Assembly: GCA_944358495.1 (NCBI GenBank)
Contig: CALVRF010000010.1
Span: 1 to 22,638 of the forward strand
Reading direction: 5' to 3'
DNA length: 22,638 nt
Source: an uncultured Bacilli bacterium
Lineage (GTDB): Bacteria > Bacillota_I > Bacilli_A > RF39 > UBA660
Shown here: piece after piece, positions 1-7,311 of the stretch
How positions within the stretch are numbered: the first letter of the stretch is position 1
Layout: every line of letters starts with the position of its first letter
Translations under genes and position numbers: made by a program
The notes under the pieces: model-generated
The model's database searches: none
The model's input: the letters and a program-made list of their open reading frames with translations, nothing else
Told to the model about the DNA's origin: nothing

Positions 1-90
1 ACTTACATGATAAAAATCGGCTAATTTAATTAGTAAGTCAATAGGAATGTCCCTTTTACCACTTTCATATAAACCATGAAGTAGTTTCAT
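1..90 (-). pseudogene. XRE-type helix-turn-helix regulator, N-terminally truncated fragment
   Basis: Reading the minus strand from about base 90 down to base 1 gives a typical ending of a Cro/CI-like helix-turn-helix domain, with the motifs YESGKRDIPIDLLIKLADFY and HVS; the rest lies beyond the left edge of the window. The first two helices expected before YESGKRD are missing. In their place the DNA matches the surface-protein gene that runs the other way from base 81. An ATG at 90-88 could start a short product, but the DNA-binding unit would be incomplete. The same gene order (XRE on minus, then surface protein on plus) occurs intact near 10.0 kb, although the two XRE proteins are not close relatives. 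The fragment looks like the relic of a deletion. Confidence 0.6.
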
Positions 91-767
91 CAGGAGATGG
101 ACTATATGAAGATGAGTATGAAGAAGGAAGATATATATATAAAGGAGCAGATCCAGATAATTATATAACTTTTAGTGGAGAAACATGGAGAATAATAAGT
201 GTAGAAAATGATGGAACAATTAAAATAATGCGAAGTGAAAGTATTGGAAATAGAGCATGGGATAGTTCAAATTCCAACAATTGGGCAAGACCAGCTACTT
301 TAAATACCTATTTAAATGAAGAATACTTACCAACATTATCCGATTCTGATAAAGTAGTAAGTCATAACTTTAGTATTGGAACGGTAACGTATAATAACGA
401 AGATTTAGCCACACAAATAAATAATGAGGATGAAATCCTTTGGAATGGTAAAGTAGGCCTAATAACTGTAAGTGAATATTTGAGAGCAAATCCTAATGTT
501 GGGCAATGTGGAAATTTAAGCCTAAATAACACAAATAGTGAAATATGTGCCACAACAAATTGGATAACTCCACCAAACGGATATTTATGGTTAATTTCGT
601 TTACATTGAGGGGTAATAGTTTTAATTATAGGTTGCAAAATAACGGCTGGGTTGGTGATAGCAGTCACTCAAATGCGAGCAATGGTATTGCACCTGCATT
701 ATACTTATCATCTGACATTGCTTTGTCAGGAGCTGGAACGCAGTCAGATCCATATCAAATAAGTTAG
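81..767 (+). pseudogene. DUF6273-like surface protein, 5'-truncated copy
   Basis: The frame is open from 45 to the stop at 765-767. From base 81 it matches, almost residue for residue, the middle and end of the intact protein encoded at 10236-11135: SGDGLYEDEYEEGRYIYKGA here against SGDGLYADEYEMGRYIYKGS there, then WRIISVEN, SHNFSIGTV, GLITVSEYLRA and a final LYLSSDIALSGAGTQSDPY. The layout resembles DUF6273-type domains (W-R-hydrophobic strand, Y-L-N helix, LITVSEY, xPxxYL near the end). The basic N-terminus and membrane anchor of the intact copy are absent, and the only good ATG (228) would cut into the domain, so the gene is probably dead. It could be expressed only if a start lies upstream of the window, and an in-frame TAG at 42-44 argues against that. 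Confidence 0.65.
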
Positions 768-835
768 AGAAGAAAATTAAAGATTTTCATATTGATAAAA
801 ATTCATAGAAAACCAATAAAAAACATATAATTTTA

Positions 836-864
836 TTGACTTCTATGATTTTTTTTTATATAAT
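836..864 (+). promoter_or_regulatory. rplM-rpsI promoter
   Basis: TTGACT at 836-841 and TATAAT at 859-864 are separated by exactly 17 bases. Transcription should begin near 871, giving a leader of about 72 bases before rplM. Confidence 0.85.
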
Positions 865-887
865 TGATAACGGTACATTTATTTAAT

Positions 888-923
888 CCCACATAAGTAA
901 GTCCTGGGAAAACTTACTAATGT
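888..923 (+). promoter_or_regulatory. Structured rplM leader, probable L13 autoregulatory element
   Basis: ACAT-A-AGTAAGT (891-902) pairs with ACTTACT-A-ATGT (912-923) to form an 11-bp hairpin with an opposed A-A pair. Its loop contains GGG (906-908), which can pair with CCC (888-890) just before the stem and would form a pseudoknot. The hairpin ends a few bases before the ribosome site (AAAGGAG, about 924-930). Firmicutes commonly control rplM-rpsI through an L13 leader RNA bound by L13. The position and compact shape fit, but I could not match it to the family's covariance model. Confidence 0.55.
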
Positions 924-942
924 AAAGGAGAAAGGAAATATT

Positions 943-1374
943 ATGAAAACATACATGCAAAGAAAAGAAGACGTAGTTAGAAATTGGTATGTTATCGATG
1001 CTGAAGGTCAAACTTTAGGTCGTCTAGCTACAAAAGTTGCCTCTGTATTAAGAGGAAAGCATAAACCAACATACACTCCGCATGTTGATGGTGGAGACTT
1101 TGTAATTGTTGTAAATGCTAACAAAGTAAAATTAACCGGTAACAAATTAAATGACAAAATCTATTATAACCACAGTAGATATACCGGTGGTTTAAGAGAA
1201 AGAACAGCTAAAGAAATGATTGAAAAGTATCCAGTAGAAATGATCGAAAGAGCTGTAAAAGGTATGCTTCCAAAAGGAAGATTAGGTAGACAAATGTATA
1301 AAAAATTATTTGTATATGCAGAAGGAAATCATCCACATAGTGCTCAAAAACCACAAGAGCTAAAGATGGACTAG
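943..1374 (+). CDS. rplM: 50S ribosomal protein L13 (uL13)
   Basis: L13 is an early-assembling protein of the large ribosomal subunit that contacts 23S rRNA. The 143-residue product has the family's normal length and signatures: a WYVIDAEGQTLGRLATKVA start, HVDGGDFVIVVNA, a KIYYNHSRYTGGL segment, the KGMLPKGRLGRQM motif and an ending with VYAEGNHPH. The start follows a strong AGGAG site about 11 bases upstream. It is the first gene of a two-gene operon with rpsI, which begins ten bases after its stop. A strong promoter and a folded leader precede it, so feedback by free L13 is likely. Confidence 0.97.
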   Translation: MKTYMQRKEDVVRNWYVIDAEGQTLGRLATKVASVLRGKHKPTYTPHVDGGDFVIVVNANKVKLTGNKLNDKIYYNHSRYTGGLRERTAKEMIEKYPVEMIERAVKGMLPKGRLGRQMYKKLFVYAEGNHPHSAQKPQELKMD

Positions 1375-1384
1375 GAGGGTTTAA

Positions 1385-1801
1385 ATGGCAGAAAAAAGAG
1401 AATTTATCGGAACTGGTAGAAGAAAAGCATCAGTAGCCAGAGTAAAAATGGTACCTGGAACAGGTAAAATTACTATCAATGGTAGAGATGTTAGAGACTT
1501 CATGCCATACGAAACAAACGTTATGGATTTAATGCAACCTTTAGTTGCAACAAATAATGAAAAAACATTTGATATTACCGTAAAAGTCAACGGTGGAGGA
1601 TTTACTGGTCAAACTGGAGCTATTAGATTAGGTATCACAAGAGCGTTATTACAATATGATGAAGATAACGAAGGTAGTGAAGATAGCTATAGAAAAATCT
1701 TAAAAAGAGCTGGATTTGTTACTAGAGACGCTAGAGTTAAGGAAAGAAAGAAACCTGGACTTAAAGGAGCTCGTAGAGCACCACAATTCTCAAAACGTTA
1801 A
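1385..1801 (+). CDS. rpsI: 30S ribosomal protein S9 (uS9)
   Basis: S9 sits in the head of the small subunit, and its C-terminal tail reaches toward the P-site tRNA. The 138-residue product shows the N-terminal GTGRRKASVARVKMVPGTGK, the central GGGFTGQTGAIRLGITRALL and the invariant end ARRAPQFSKR. The segment between RALLQYDE and AGFVTRD is slightly longer and more acidic than in the common S9 form (it contains EDNEGSEDSYRK), probably a lineage insertion. Its ribosome site AGGAGG overlaps the rplM stop codon, so translation of the two is coupled. A hairpin directly after the stop closes the operon. Confidence 0.97.
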   Translation: MAEKREFIGTGRRKASVARVKMVPGTGKITINGRDVRDFMPYETNVMDLMQPLVATNNEKTFDITVKVNGGGFTGQTGAIRLGITRALLQYDEDNEGSEDSYRKILKRAGFVTRDARVKERKKPGLKGARRAPQFSKR

Positions 1802-1803
1802 TC

Positions 1804-1833
1804 AAAACCAAAGCAAAAACTTTGGTTTTCTTG
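1804..1833 (+). terminator. Rho-independent terminator after rpsI
   Basis: AAAACCAAAG (1804-1813) pairs perfectly with CTTTGGTTTT (1820-1829) across a six-base loop. The T tract is formed by the stem end and a short T-rich tail, so strength is moderate. Confidence 0.75.
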
Positions 1834-1876
1834 TGTAAAAATTGCTGTAAAGTAATTAAAAATTAAAAAAAACATA

Positions 1877-1905
1877 TTGTATAAAAAAAACAAACTCCAT
1901 ATAAT
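1877..1905 (+). promoter_or_regulatory. Promoter of the candidate small RNA at 1912-2015
   Basis: TTGTAT (1877-1882) and TATAAT (1900-1905) are 17 bases apart, between the rpsI terminator and a structured region with no coding frame. The predicted start is near 1912. Confidence 0.7.
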
Positions 1906-1911
1906 AAAATT

Positions 1912-2015
1912 AAAGGTAGGAGAAGAAATACATATATTAGTCCTGGGGCTGGGCTAGTTAGTGTCAATTCAATACTAAGTATTTCCTCTCTAGGACATTT
2001 GTCCCGCCTTTTTTT
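1912..2015 (+). ncRNA. Candidate structured small RNA with possible pseudoknot
   Basis: A good promoter is followed by about 100 bases with no open frame, ending in seven T's (2009-2015). GTCCT (1940-1944) pairs with AGGAC (1992-1996). GGGGC (1945-1949) can pair with GTCCC (2001-2005), which crosses the first helix and makes an H-type pseudoknot. Between them TTAGTGT (1958-1964) and ATACTAA (1972-1978) form a 7-bp hairpin with one G-U pair. I do not recognise the RNA as SRP, 6S, tmRNA or a riboswitch class I know. It ends just before the promoter of the methyltransferase gene, so it may be an independent sRNA rather than a leader. Confidence 0.5.
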
Positions 2016-2016
2016 A

Positions 2017-2045
2017 TTGCCAAAAAGCATTAATTTCAGTATAAT
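2017..2045 (+). promoter_or_regulatory. Promoter of the methyltransferase/pseudouridine synthase pair
   Basis: TTGCCA (2017-2022) and TATAAT (2040-2045) are 17 bases apart. The expected transcript start (about 2052) lies only some ten bases before the chosen start codon, so the leader is very short. Confidence 0.75.
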
Positions 2046-2061
2046 GAAAAAGGTGATGAAC

Positions 2062-2934
2062 GTGCTAAAAATAAGTAATAAATGGCAAGACTATGAATGT
2101 ATCGATGCCGGTAATGGTGAAAAACTAGAAAGATGGGGGAGTATCATTCTTCGAAGACCTGACCCCCAAGCTATGTGGGAAACTAAGCAAGATAAAACTT
2201 GGGCTAATGTTGCAGCCCATTATCACCGTTCAAATCAAGGTGGCGGTTATTGGAATTTTAAAAATAAACTCCCAGAATATTGGACAGTGAAATATAAAGA
2301 GTTAACTTTTAAAGTGACTCCAACCAACTTTAAACATACTGGTTTATTTCCTGAACAAGCTACTAATTGGGATTTTATGATGAATAAAATACGAAAGGCT
2401 AATAGAAAAATAACAGTTTTAAATCTTTTTGCCTATACTGGTGCTGCTACTATGGCTTGCGCTAAAGCCGGCGCTGAAGTTGTTCAAGTTGACGCTTCTA
2501 AAGGTATGACGGCATGGGCCAAAGAAAATAGAGATTTATGTGGTTTGACCAAACACAATATTCGTTTTATCGTTGATGATTGCTTAAAGTTTGTCGAACG
2601 CGAATATCGAAGGGGTCATAAATACGACGCTATCGTTATGGACCCACCAAGCTATGGAAGAGGACCTAATAAAGAAGTTTGGAAATTTGAAAAAAACATT
2701 GCTATTTTACTCGAGGCTTGCTTAAAAATATTAAGTGATAAACCACTTTTCCTTTTAATTAATTCTTATACTACAGGTGTTTCTAATATTGTTTTAGGTA
2801 ATATGTTAAAAACAGCTATGTTACCTAAATATCCTAATGGTCAAATAGAAACTGGTGAAGTTGGGTTACCAATAACTAAAAATAATTTAATTTTGCCATG
2901 TGGAATTTATGGAAGATGGGAAAGCAATGATTAA
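2062..2934 (+). CDS. Class I SAM-dependent methyltransferase, RlmI-like (COG1092)
   Basis: This predicted enzyme transfers a methyl group from S-adenosylmethionine, most likely to a cytosine in 23S rRNA, as RlmI-family members do. The Rossmann motif I is VLNLFAYTGAATMACAKAGA, followed by an acidic VDAS at the end of strand 2. The catalytic-loop motif is DAIVMDPPSYGRGP. An N-terminal part (ERWGSIILRRPDPQAMW) precedes the methyltransferase core. I place the start at GTG 2062, behind AAGGTGA (2050-2056); upstream in-frame ATGs at 2044 and 2056 lie in the -10 box or inside the ribosome site. The end overlaps the next gene by eight bases, which pairs two RNA-modification enzymes. The exact target base cannot be read from sequence. 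Confidence 0.85.
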   Translation: MLKISNKWQDYECIDAGNGEKLERWGSIILRRPDPQAMWETKQDKTWANVAAHYHRSNQGGGYWNFKNKLPEYWTVKYKELTFKVTPTNFKHTGLFPEQATNWDFMMNKIRKANRKITVLNLFAYTGAATMACAKAGAEVVQVDASKGMTAWAKENRDLCGLTKHNIRFIVDDCLKFVEREYRRGHKYDAIVMDPPSYGRGPNKEVWKFEKNIAILLEACLKILSDKPLFLLINSYTTGVSNIVLGNMLKTAMLPKYPNGQIETGEVGLPITKNNLILPCGIYGRWESND

Positions 2935-3580
2935 CATTATCTATGAAGATAATCATCTACTAGTCGTAGAAAAGCCGATCAACATACCTGTTCAAAAAGA
3001 TAGTTCCAACGACAATGATTTATTAACAATGTTAAAAACATATTTAAAAGAAAAATATCAAAAACCTGGGAATGTTTATTTAGGCTTGGTTCATCGGTTA
3101 GATAGACCAGTTGGTGGTATCATGGTTTTTGCAAAAACTAGTAAAGCTGCTTCAAGGTTAAGTGAGCAAATTCGTAATAAAACCTTTCAAAAAACTTATG
3201 TGGCTGTGGTTCATGGTCACATTGAAAAAGAAGCAACTTTTACCGATAAGCTATTAAAAAACCATCAAACCAATATAACTACTATATCCAGTAAAGGCAA
3301 AGAAGCTAAACTTCATTATCAGTTATTAGGCACTCAAAAAAACTTGTCTTTAGTAAAAATTAATTTAATTACTGGCAGGCCCCATCAAATAAGAGTGCAG
3401 TTTGCTTCAAGAAATCATCCATTATATGGTGACCAAAAATATGGAAAAACCAAAGAAAAAGACCAAATAGCATTATTTGCCAAAACCATAAAATTTCTTC
3501 ACCCGACGACTAAAAAAGAATTATTTTTCGAATTATCCTTACCGGATAGATATCCTTTCAATATTTTTAAAAACATTTAG
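2927..3580 (+). CDS. RluA-family pseudouridine synthase
   Basis: The product converts uridine to pseudouridine in rRNA or tRNA. It carries the RluA signature HRLDRPVGGIMVFAKTSKAA, whose Asp is the catalytic nucleophile, followed by KTYVAVVHG and the GRPHQIRVQFASRNHPLYGD block that closes the active site. At 217 residues it has only the catalytic domain and no S4 RNA-binding domain, as in shorter RluA members. I chose ATG 2927, inside the end of the methyltransferase gene, because the protein then opens with the typical MINIIYEDNHLLVVEKP; an upstream in-frame start would add unconserved residues. The overlap implies coupled translation. The substrate position is unknown. Confidence 0.9.
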   Translation: MINIIYEDNHLLVVEKPINIPVQKDSSNDNDLLTMLKTYLKEKYQKPGNVYLGLVHRLDRPVGGIMVFAKTSKAASRLSEQIRNKTFQKTYVAVVHGHIEKEATFTDKLLKNHQTNITTISSKGKEAKLHYQLLGTQKNLSLVKINLITGRPHQIRVQFASRNHPLYGDQKYGKTKEKDQIALFAKTIKFLHPTTKKELFFELSLPDRYPFNIFKNI

Positions 3581-3601
3581 TATAAAATAAAAATAACAGT
3601 T

Positions 3602-3803
3602 TATAATATAAATGGATAACGAATTACTCGTTAGCCCTGTTAGGCCAATTATTAATAGTTGGTCTAACAGGACCACATGGTCCTGACTAATATACTTTTA
3701 TGTCATTATTATGTTTATATTTTTATTCAATTATTATATTATTTTTTTTTCTTTTTACGTATATTAGTCATTTTAAGTGCAGCGCCATCCCCGCTGCATT
3801 TTT
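3602..3803 (+). ncRNA. Candidate structured RNA, three nested or competing hairpins
   Basis: A TATAAT box (3602-3607, no clear -35) precedes 190 bases without a coding frame that end in a strong terminator. TAACGA (3617-3622) pairs with TCGTTA (3628-3633). CCTGTTAGGCCAA (3636-3648) pairs with TTGGTCTAACAGG (3659-3671) over 13 positions with one G-U. A perfect palindrome, CAGGACCA/TGGTCCTG (3668-3685), shares bases 3668-3671 with the long hairpin, so the two cannot form fully at once. This could be a small RNA or a switch. Alternatively the hairpins are simply the end of the upstream operon. I do not recognise the family. Confidence 0.4.
3778..3803 (+). terminator. Rho-independent terminator
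   Basis: TGCAGCG (3778-3784) pairs with CGCTGCA (3792-3798) across a seven-base loop and is followed by five T's. It separates the upstream transcript from the promoter at 3821. Confidence 0.85.
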
Positions 3804-3820
3804 AAATTTTAAATAACTAC

Positions 3821-3849
3821 TTGACAATGCAAGGTACTAATGATATATT
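3821..3849 (+). promoter_or_regulatory. Promoter of the PIG-L/YfhO pair
   Basis: Consensus TTGACA (3821-3826) and TATATT (3844-3849) have a 17-base spacer. The ribosome site AAAGGAG follows at 3857-3863. Confidence 0.9.
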
Positions 3850-3872
3850 AGTAGTCAAAGGAGTTAGTGTAA

Positions 3873-4610
3873 GTGAAAGTAGTATATGTAATTAGTAGTA
3901 TAATTTTAATTATTAGTACTATTATTATATTAGTAATGTTTAATAAACAACCATCATTAGATAAACGATTAGCCAATTTAGATTTAACTGATATCGATAA
4001 AGTAATGTTTGTCGCTCATCCTGATGACGAAACTATTTGGGGTGGAGCGCATTTATTACAAGATAAATATTTAGTGGTTTGTATGACCTGTGGCAGAAAC
4101 AAAATTCGTGATAAAGAAATAACAAAAGCCATGAAATATAGTCATGACGAGCTAATTATGTTAGGATATCCTGATAAAATTCTTGGTATTCGTAGTCATT
4201 GGCGCGACGAATTTAAAAGTGTAGTTCAAAACGTTAGGACTATTTTAAATTATAAAGAATGGAAAGTAGTAGTTACCCATAATCCTCAAGGTGAATATGG
4301 CCATCATCAACACCAATTAACTAATAAAATCATTACCGATATTTATGGGAAAAGAGAAAATTTATATTATTTCGGCAAATATTACCGAAAAAGCCAGTTA
4401 AAGATAACCCCAAAAGACAGTAATTTAAACAAAAATGTTCTACGAAAAAAAATAAATCAAATGTTACCTATTTATAAGAGCCAAAATTTTATCGATAGAA
4501 AATTTGGTCATATGTACCCCTTAGAAGAGTGGAAAAAAAGTACTGATAAAATTTGGCAACAAAAACCATTACCACCATTGACAAAGCCTATAAAAATAGC
4601 TAAAATTTAG
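3873..4610 (+). CDS. Membrane-anchored PIG-L/LmbE-family deacetylase
   Basis: PIG-L proteins are zinc-dependent hydrolases that remove acetyl groups from N-acetylglucosamine-type sugars. Residues 1-22 form a hydrophobic anchor. The metal site is visible as AHPDDE at 48-53 and as HNPQGEYGHHQH at 136-147. A short linker joins the anchor to the domain, so it probably works at the outer face of the membrane. The start is GTG 3873, nine bases after AAAGGAG; the other nearby GTG (3867) is followed at once by a stop. It lies directly before a YfhO-type gene, a family linked to glycosylation of wall polymers, so the pair may tailor a cell-surface glycan. The substrate is inferred only from the family. 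Confidence 0.85.
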   Translation: MKVVYVISSIILIISTIIILVMFNKQPSLDKRLANLDLTDIDKVMFVAHPDDETIWGGAHLLQDKYLVVCMTCGRNKIRDKEITKAMKYSHDELIMLGYPDKILGIRSHWRDEFKSVVQNVRTILNYKEWKVVVTHNPQGEYGHHQHQLTNKIITDIYGKRENLYYFGKYYRKSQLKITPKDSNLNKNVLRKKINQMLPIYKSQNFIDRKFGHMYPLEEWKKSTDKIWQQKPLPPLTKPIKIAKI

Positions 4611-4652
4611 TTGTACTTAACTCCAGCAATAAAAATAGAAAGTTGTGGAAAT

Positions 4653-7196
4653 ATGCATAAATTAAACAAAAGAGATTACTTAAATATTTTAATTTTATGT
4701 TTATTATATTTGTTTGTTGTATTTTTAATTACCCATGGTACCAACATGTATGGTTCATCAACCGACTGGGCTAGACAGCACTGGAGTATTCCTGAATATT
4801 TTCGAACACTTTTTTATCACACCGGCAATCTATTACCCGATTTTGCTCCTAATTTAGGTGGTGGACAAAACATTTTTTATTTCGCTTATTATGGTTTTTT
4901 AAGTCCAATAATTTTAATATCTTATCTTTTGCCGAATGTTCAAATGTATGACTACATCATGATAAGCACTATTATAACTGGATTATTAAGTGCCGGATTA
5001 TTTTATAAATGGTTAAAAAATAATAATTACAGTACAAAAATTTGTTTTTTAGCCTCTGCTATTTTTGTTTGCGCTAGCCCCCTAATTTTCCACAGTCATC
5101 GTCAAATAATGTTTGTAAATTATATGCCCTTTCTTATTTTAGGTCTTATGGGTGTTGACAAGCATTTTTATCAAAAGAAAAGTTACTTACTTGTCATCAG
5201 TACTTTTCTTGTTATCATGACTAGCTATTTTTACAGTGTTGGCGCTATTTTATGTCTAGTTATCTATGGTATTTATGTTTTCTTAAAAATAAATCCCAAG
5301 CCAAAATTAAAAGAATTTTTAACGGCCGCTATAAAATTTGCCATCCCAATAATTATTGCCATTATGCTCTCTTGTTTATTATTACTTCCAGTTTTAAACG
5401 CTTTACTAAATGGCCGAGTTCATGGCGATATTCCTATTGATATTTTCGAACTAATTACCCCGCATTTGGGCTTAGAATACTTGCTTTATAGTTCTTATTC
5501 GGTTGGTTTAACCGCTATTGTTATCATCGCCTTATTTGTCAATATCATTCAAAAAAGTAACTCTAAACGCTTTTTAAATATTGCTTTAATTGCTATCATT
5601 ACTTCCAATTTCTTTATTTATCTTTTAAATGGAACTCTCTATTTAAATGGAAAAGCTTTAATTCCGCTTCTTCCTTTATATGCTTTAGCAATTGCCATAT
5701 TTGTTAAAGCTATGTTTAATAAAAAAATAGAATTTTATAATATCTTATCCATGTTTGCTTTAACTCTTATTTTTATTATCCTTTTAGCCGATGAAAAATA
5801 TGCGACGCTTTATATTATCGACGGTTTTGTCATGCTTCTATTAATCTATAATTTTTATAAAACTAAAAATCAAAATAAATTTATTATTCCTTTAATTATT
5901 TTAGTTTATCTCGTTTGTATTTTTGTTAATTTTAGTGATGAATTAATCACTAAAGAATCTCATCAAAAACAAACTGATCCCAACATCCAATATTTAGTCG
6001 ATAAAGTCGTAGAAAACGATGATAGTTATTATCGAATTTATACCGAACTTAGTGGCAAACAAAGTATTAACCGTGTCTTAAATCCTAAAGAAAATATTTT
6101 AACCCTTTATTCATCGACTTATAATAAAGAATATAATGAATTTTTCTATCATATTTTCAATAATAACCTACCATCTAGAAACTCCGTAATTACTCATGAA
6201 GATAAAAACATTATGTTTGAAACCTATATGGGCGTAAAATATTATATAACCGATAAAAGTGCTCCGTTAGGTTATAAACAAATAGATAAAAAAGGCAGTT
6301 ATAAACTTTATATTAATGAAAGTGCGATGCCAGTTGGTTATGCCAGTAATAATCTTATTAGTGAGAGCGAATATAAACAACTAAAATACCCCTATAAAGT
6401 AGAGGCCTTAATGAATAATATTGTAGTCAAAGATGCCAAAACCAAAGAGTTATCTTCCAATATTAAAAAATATAACCCAGAAATAAATGATACACAAATT
6501 AAAAATTTAAAAATAAATCAAAAAAATGGCCAAGCTTATATCCAAACTACAAGTCACCAAGATGGTAAGCTAAAATTAACTTTGCAAGAGCCATTAAAAG
6601 ACCAATTACTTCTAGTTAGAATTCACGTTTCTCATCCGCAAAGTTGTGACTTAGGTGATACCTCTATCAGTATCAATGGAATTAAAAATAAACTAACGTG
6701 CCGCGAGTGGAAATACTATAATCACAATCAAACATTTGATTATACCATTTCAAGCCCAAAAGAAATTAAAAATCTCAATATCACTTTTACTCAAGGTAGT
6801 TATACAATTAATGGCATTGAAATGTATACTTTAGATTATTCAGAAATTCAAAATTTAAAAAATAATGTTGACCCATTTATTGTTGATACTAAAACTACTA
6901 AAGGTGATGTGATAAATGGAGAAATTGACATCACTAAGGATGGTTATTTTGCTTTAACTATTCCTTATGATAAAGGCTTTAATATTAAAGTTGATGGTCA
7001 AGAAATTAAATATGAAAAGGTCAATGACGCCTTTATTGGTTTTAAAATTGATAAAGGACATCACCAAATTTCTATCACCTATGAAGCCCCATATTTTAAT
7101 ATTGGAAAGATTATTAGTGTTATTGGCCTAATCAGTTTTACCATTTTAGTGATATATCAAGCTATTAAAACTAGAAAACTGCCTAAAGCAATTTAG
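4653..7196 (+). CDS. YfhO-family polytopic membrane protein
   Basis: The N-terminal half consists of many hydrophobic helices. The first external loop carries the family block SSTDWARQHWSIPEYFRTLF and PNLGGGQNIFYFAYYGFLSP. After about residue 430 comes a long soluble extracellular part with beta-rich sequence (SINGIKNKLTC, YTINGIEMYTLDY, KVDGQEIKYEKV), and a last helix near the C-terminus ends with a basic tail. YfhO proteins are GT-C-like. The Bacillus subtilis member is tied to lipoteichoic-acid glycosylation, so use of a lipid-linked sugar outside the cell is likely. The start is ATG 4653 after a weak TGGAAA site; a TTG at 4611, next to the previous stop, has no ribosome site. It probably shares a transcript with the PIG-L gene. 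Confidence 0.85.
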   Translation: MHKLNKRDYLNILILCLLYLFVVFLITHGTNMYGSSTDWARQHWSIPEYFRTLFYHTGNLLPDFAPNLGGGQNIFYFAYYGFLSPIILISYLLPNVQMYDYIMISTIITGLLSAGLFYKWLKNNNYSTKICFLASAIFVCASPLIFHSHRQIMFVNYMPFLILGLMGVDKHFYQKKSYLLVISTFLVIMTSYFYSVGAILCLVIYGIYVFLKINPKPKLKEFLTAAIKFAIPIIIAIMLSCLLLLPVLNALLNGRVHGDIPIDIFELITPHLGLEYLLYSSYSVGLTAIVIIALFVNIIQKSNSKRFLNIALIAIITSNFFIYLLNGTLYLNGKALIPLLPLYALAIAIFVKAMFNKKIEFYNILSMFALTLIFIILLADEKYATLYIIDGFVMLLLIYNFYKTKNQNKFIIPLIILVYLVCIFVNFSDELITKESHQKQTDPNIQYLVDKVVENDDSYYRIYTELSGKQSINRVLNPKENILTLYSSTYNKEYNEFFYHIFNNNLPSRNSVITHEDKNIMFETYMGVKYYITDKSAPLGYKQIDKKGSYKLYINESAMPVGYASNNLISESEYKQLKYPYKVEALMNNIVVKDAKTKELSSNIKKYNPEINDTQIKNLKINQKNGQAYIQTTSHQDGKLKLTLQEPLKDQLLLVRIHVSHPQSCDLGDTSISINGIKNKLTCREWKYYNHNQTFDYTISSPKEIKNLNITFTQGSYTINGIEMYTLDYSEIQNLKNNVDPFIVDTKTTKGDVINGEIDITKDGYFALTIPYDKGFNIKVDGQEIKYEKVNDAFIGFKIDKGHHQISITYEAPYFNIGKIISVIGLISFTILVIYQAIKTRKLPKAI

Positions 7197-7205
7197 GAAA
7201 TTTGT

Positions 7206-7240
7206 AAAAAAGTATTAACCAAAATACTTTTTTCTTTTTT
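7206..7240 (+). terminator. Rho-independent terminator after the YfhO gene
   Basis: AAAAAAGTATT (7206-7216) pairs perfectly with AATACTTTTTT (7223-7233), with more T's after one C. It closes the PIG-L/YfhO transcript. Confidence 0.8.
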
Positions 7241-7311
7241 GCTCCAAATAAGCAGGAATTAAGAGGCTTCGCAAAGTATGATATTTATAGAGGGGCAAGA
7301 AAGGAGAGAAA

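Noticed and set aside
1912..2015. SRP, 6S or tmRNA identity for the small RNA
   Set aside because: The conserved SRP tetraloop block, a long 6S rod, and tRNA-like ends are all absent.
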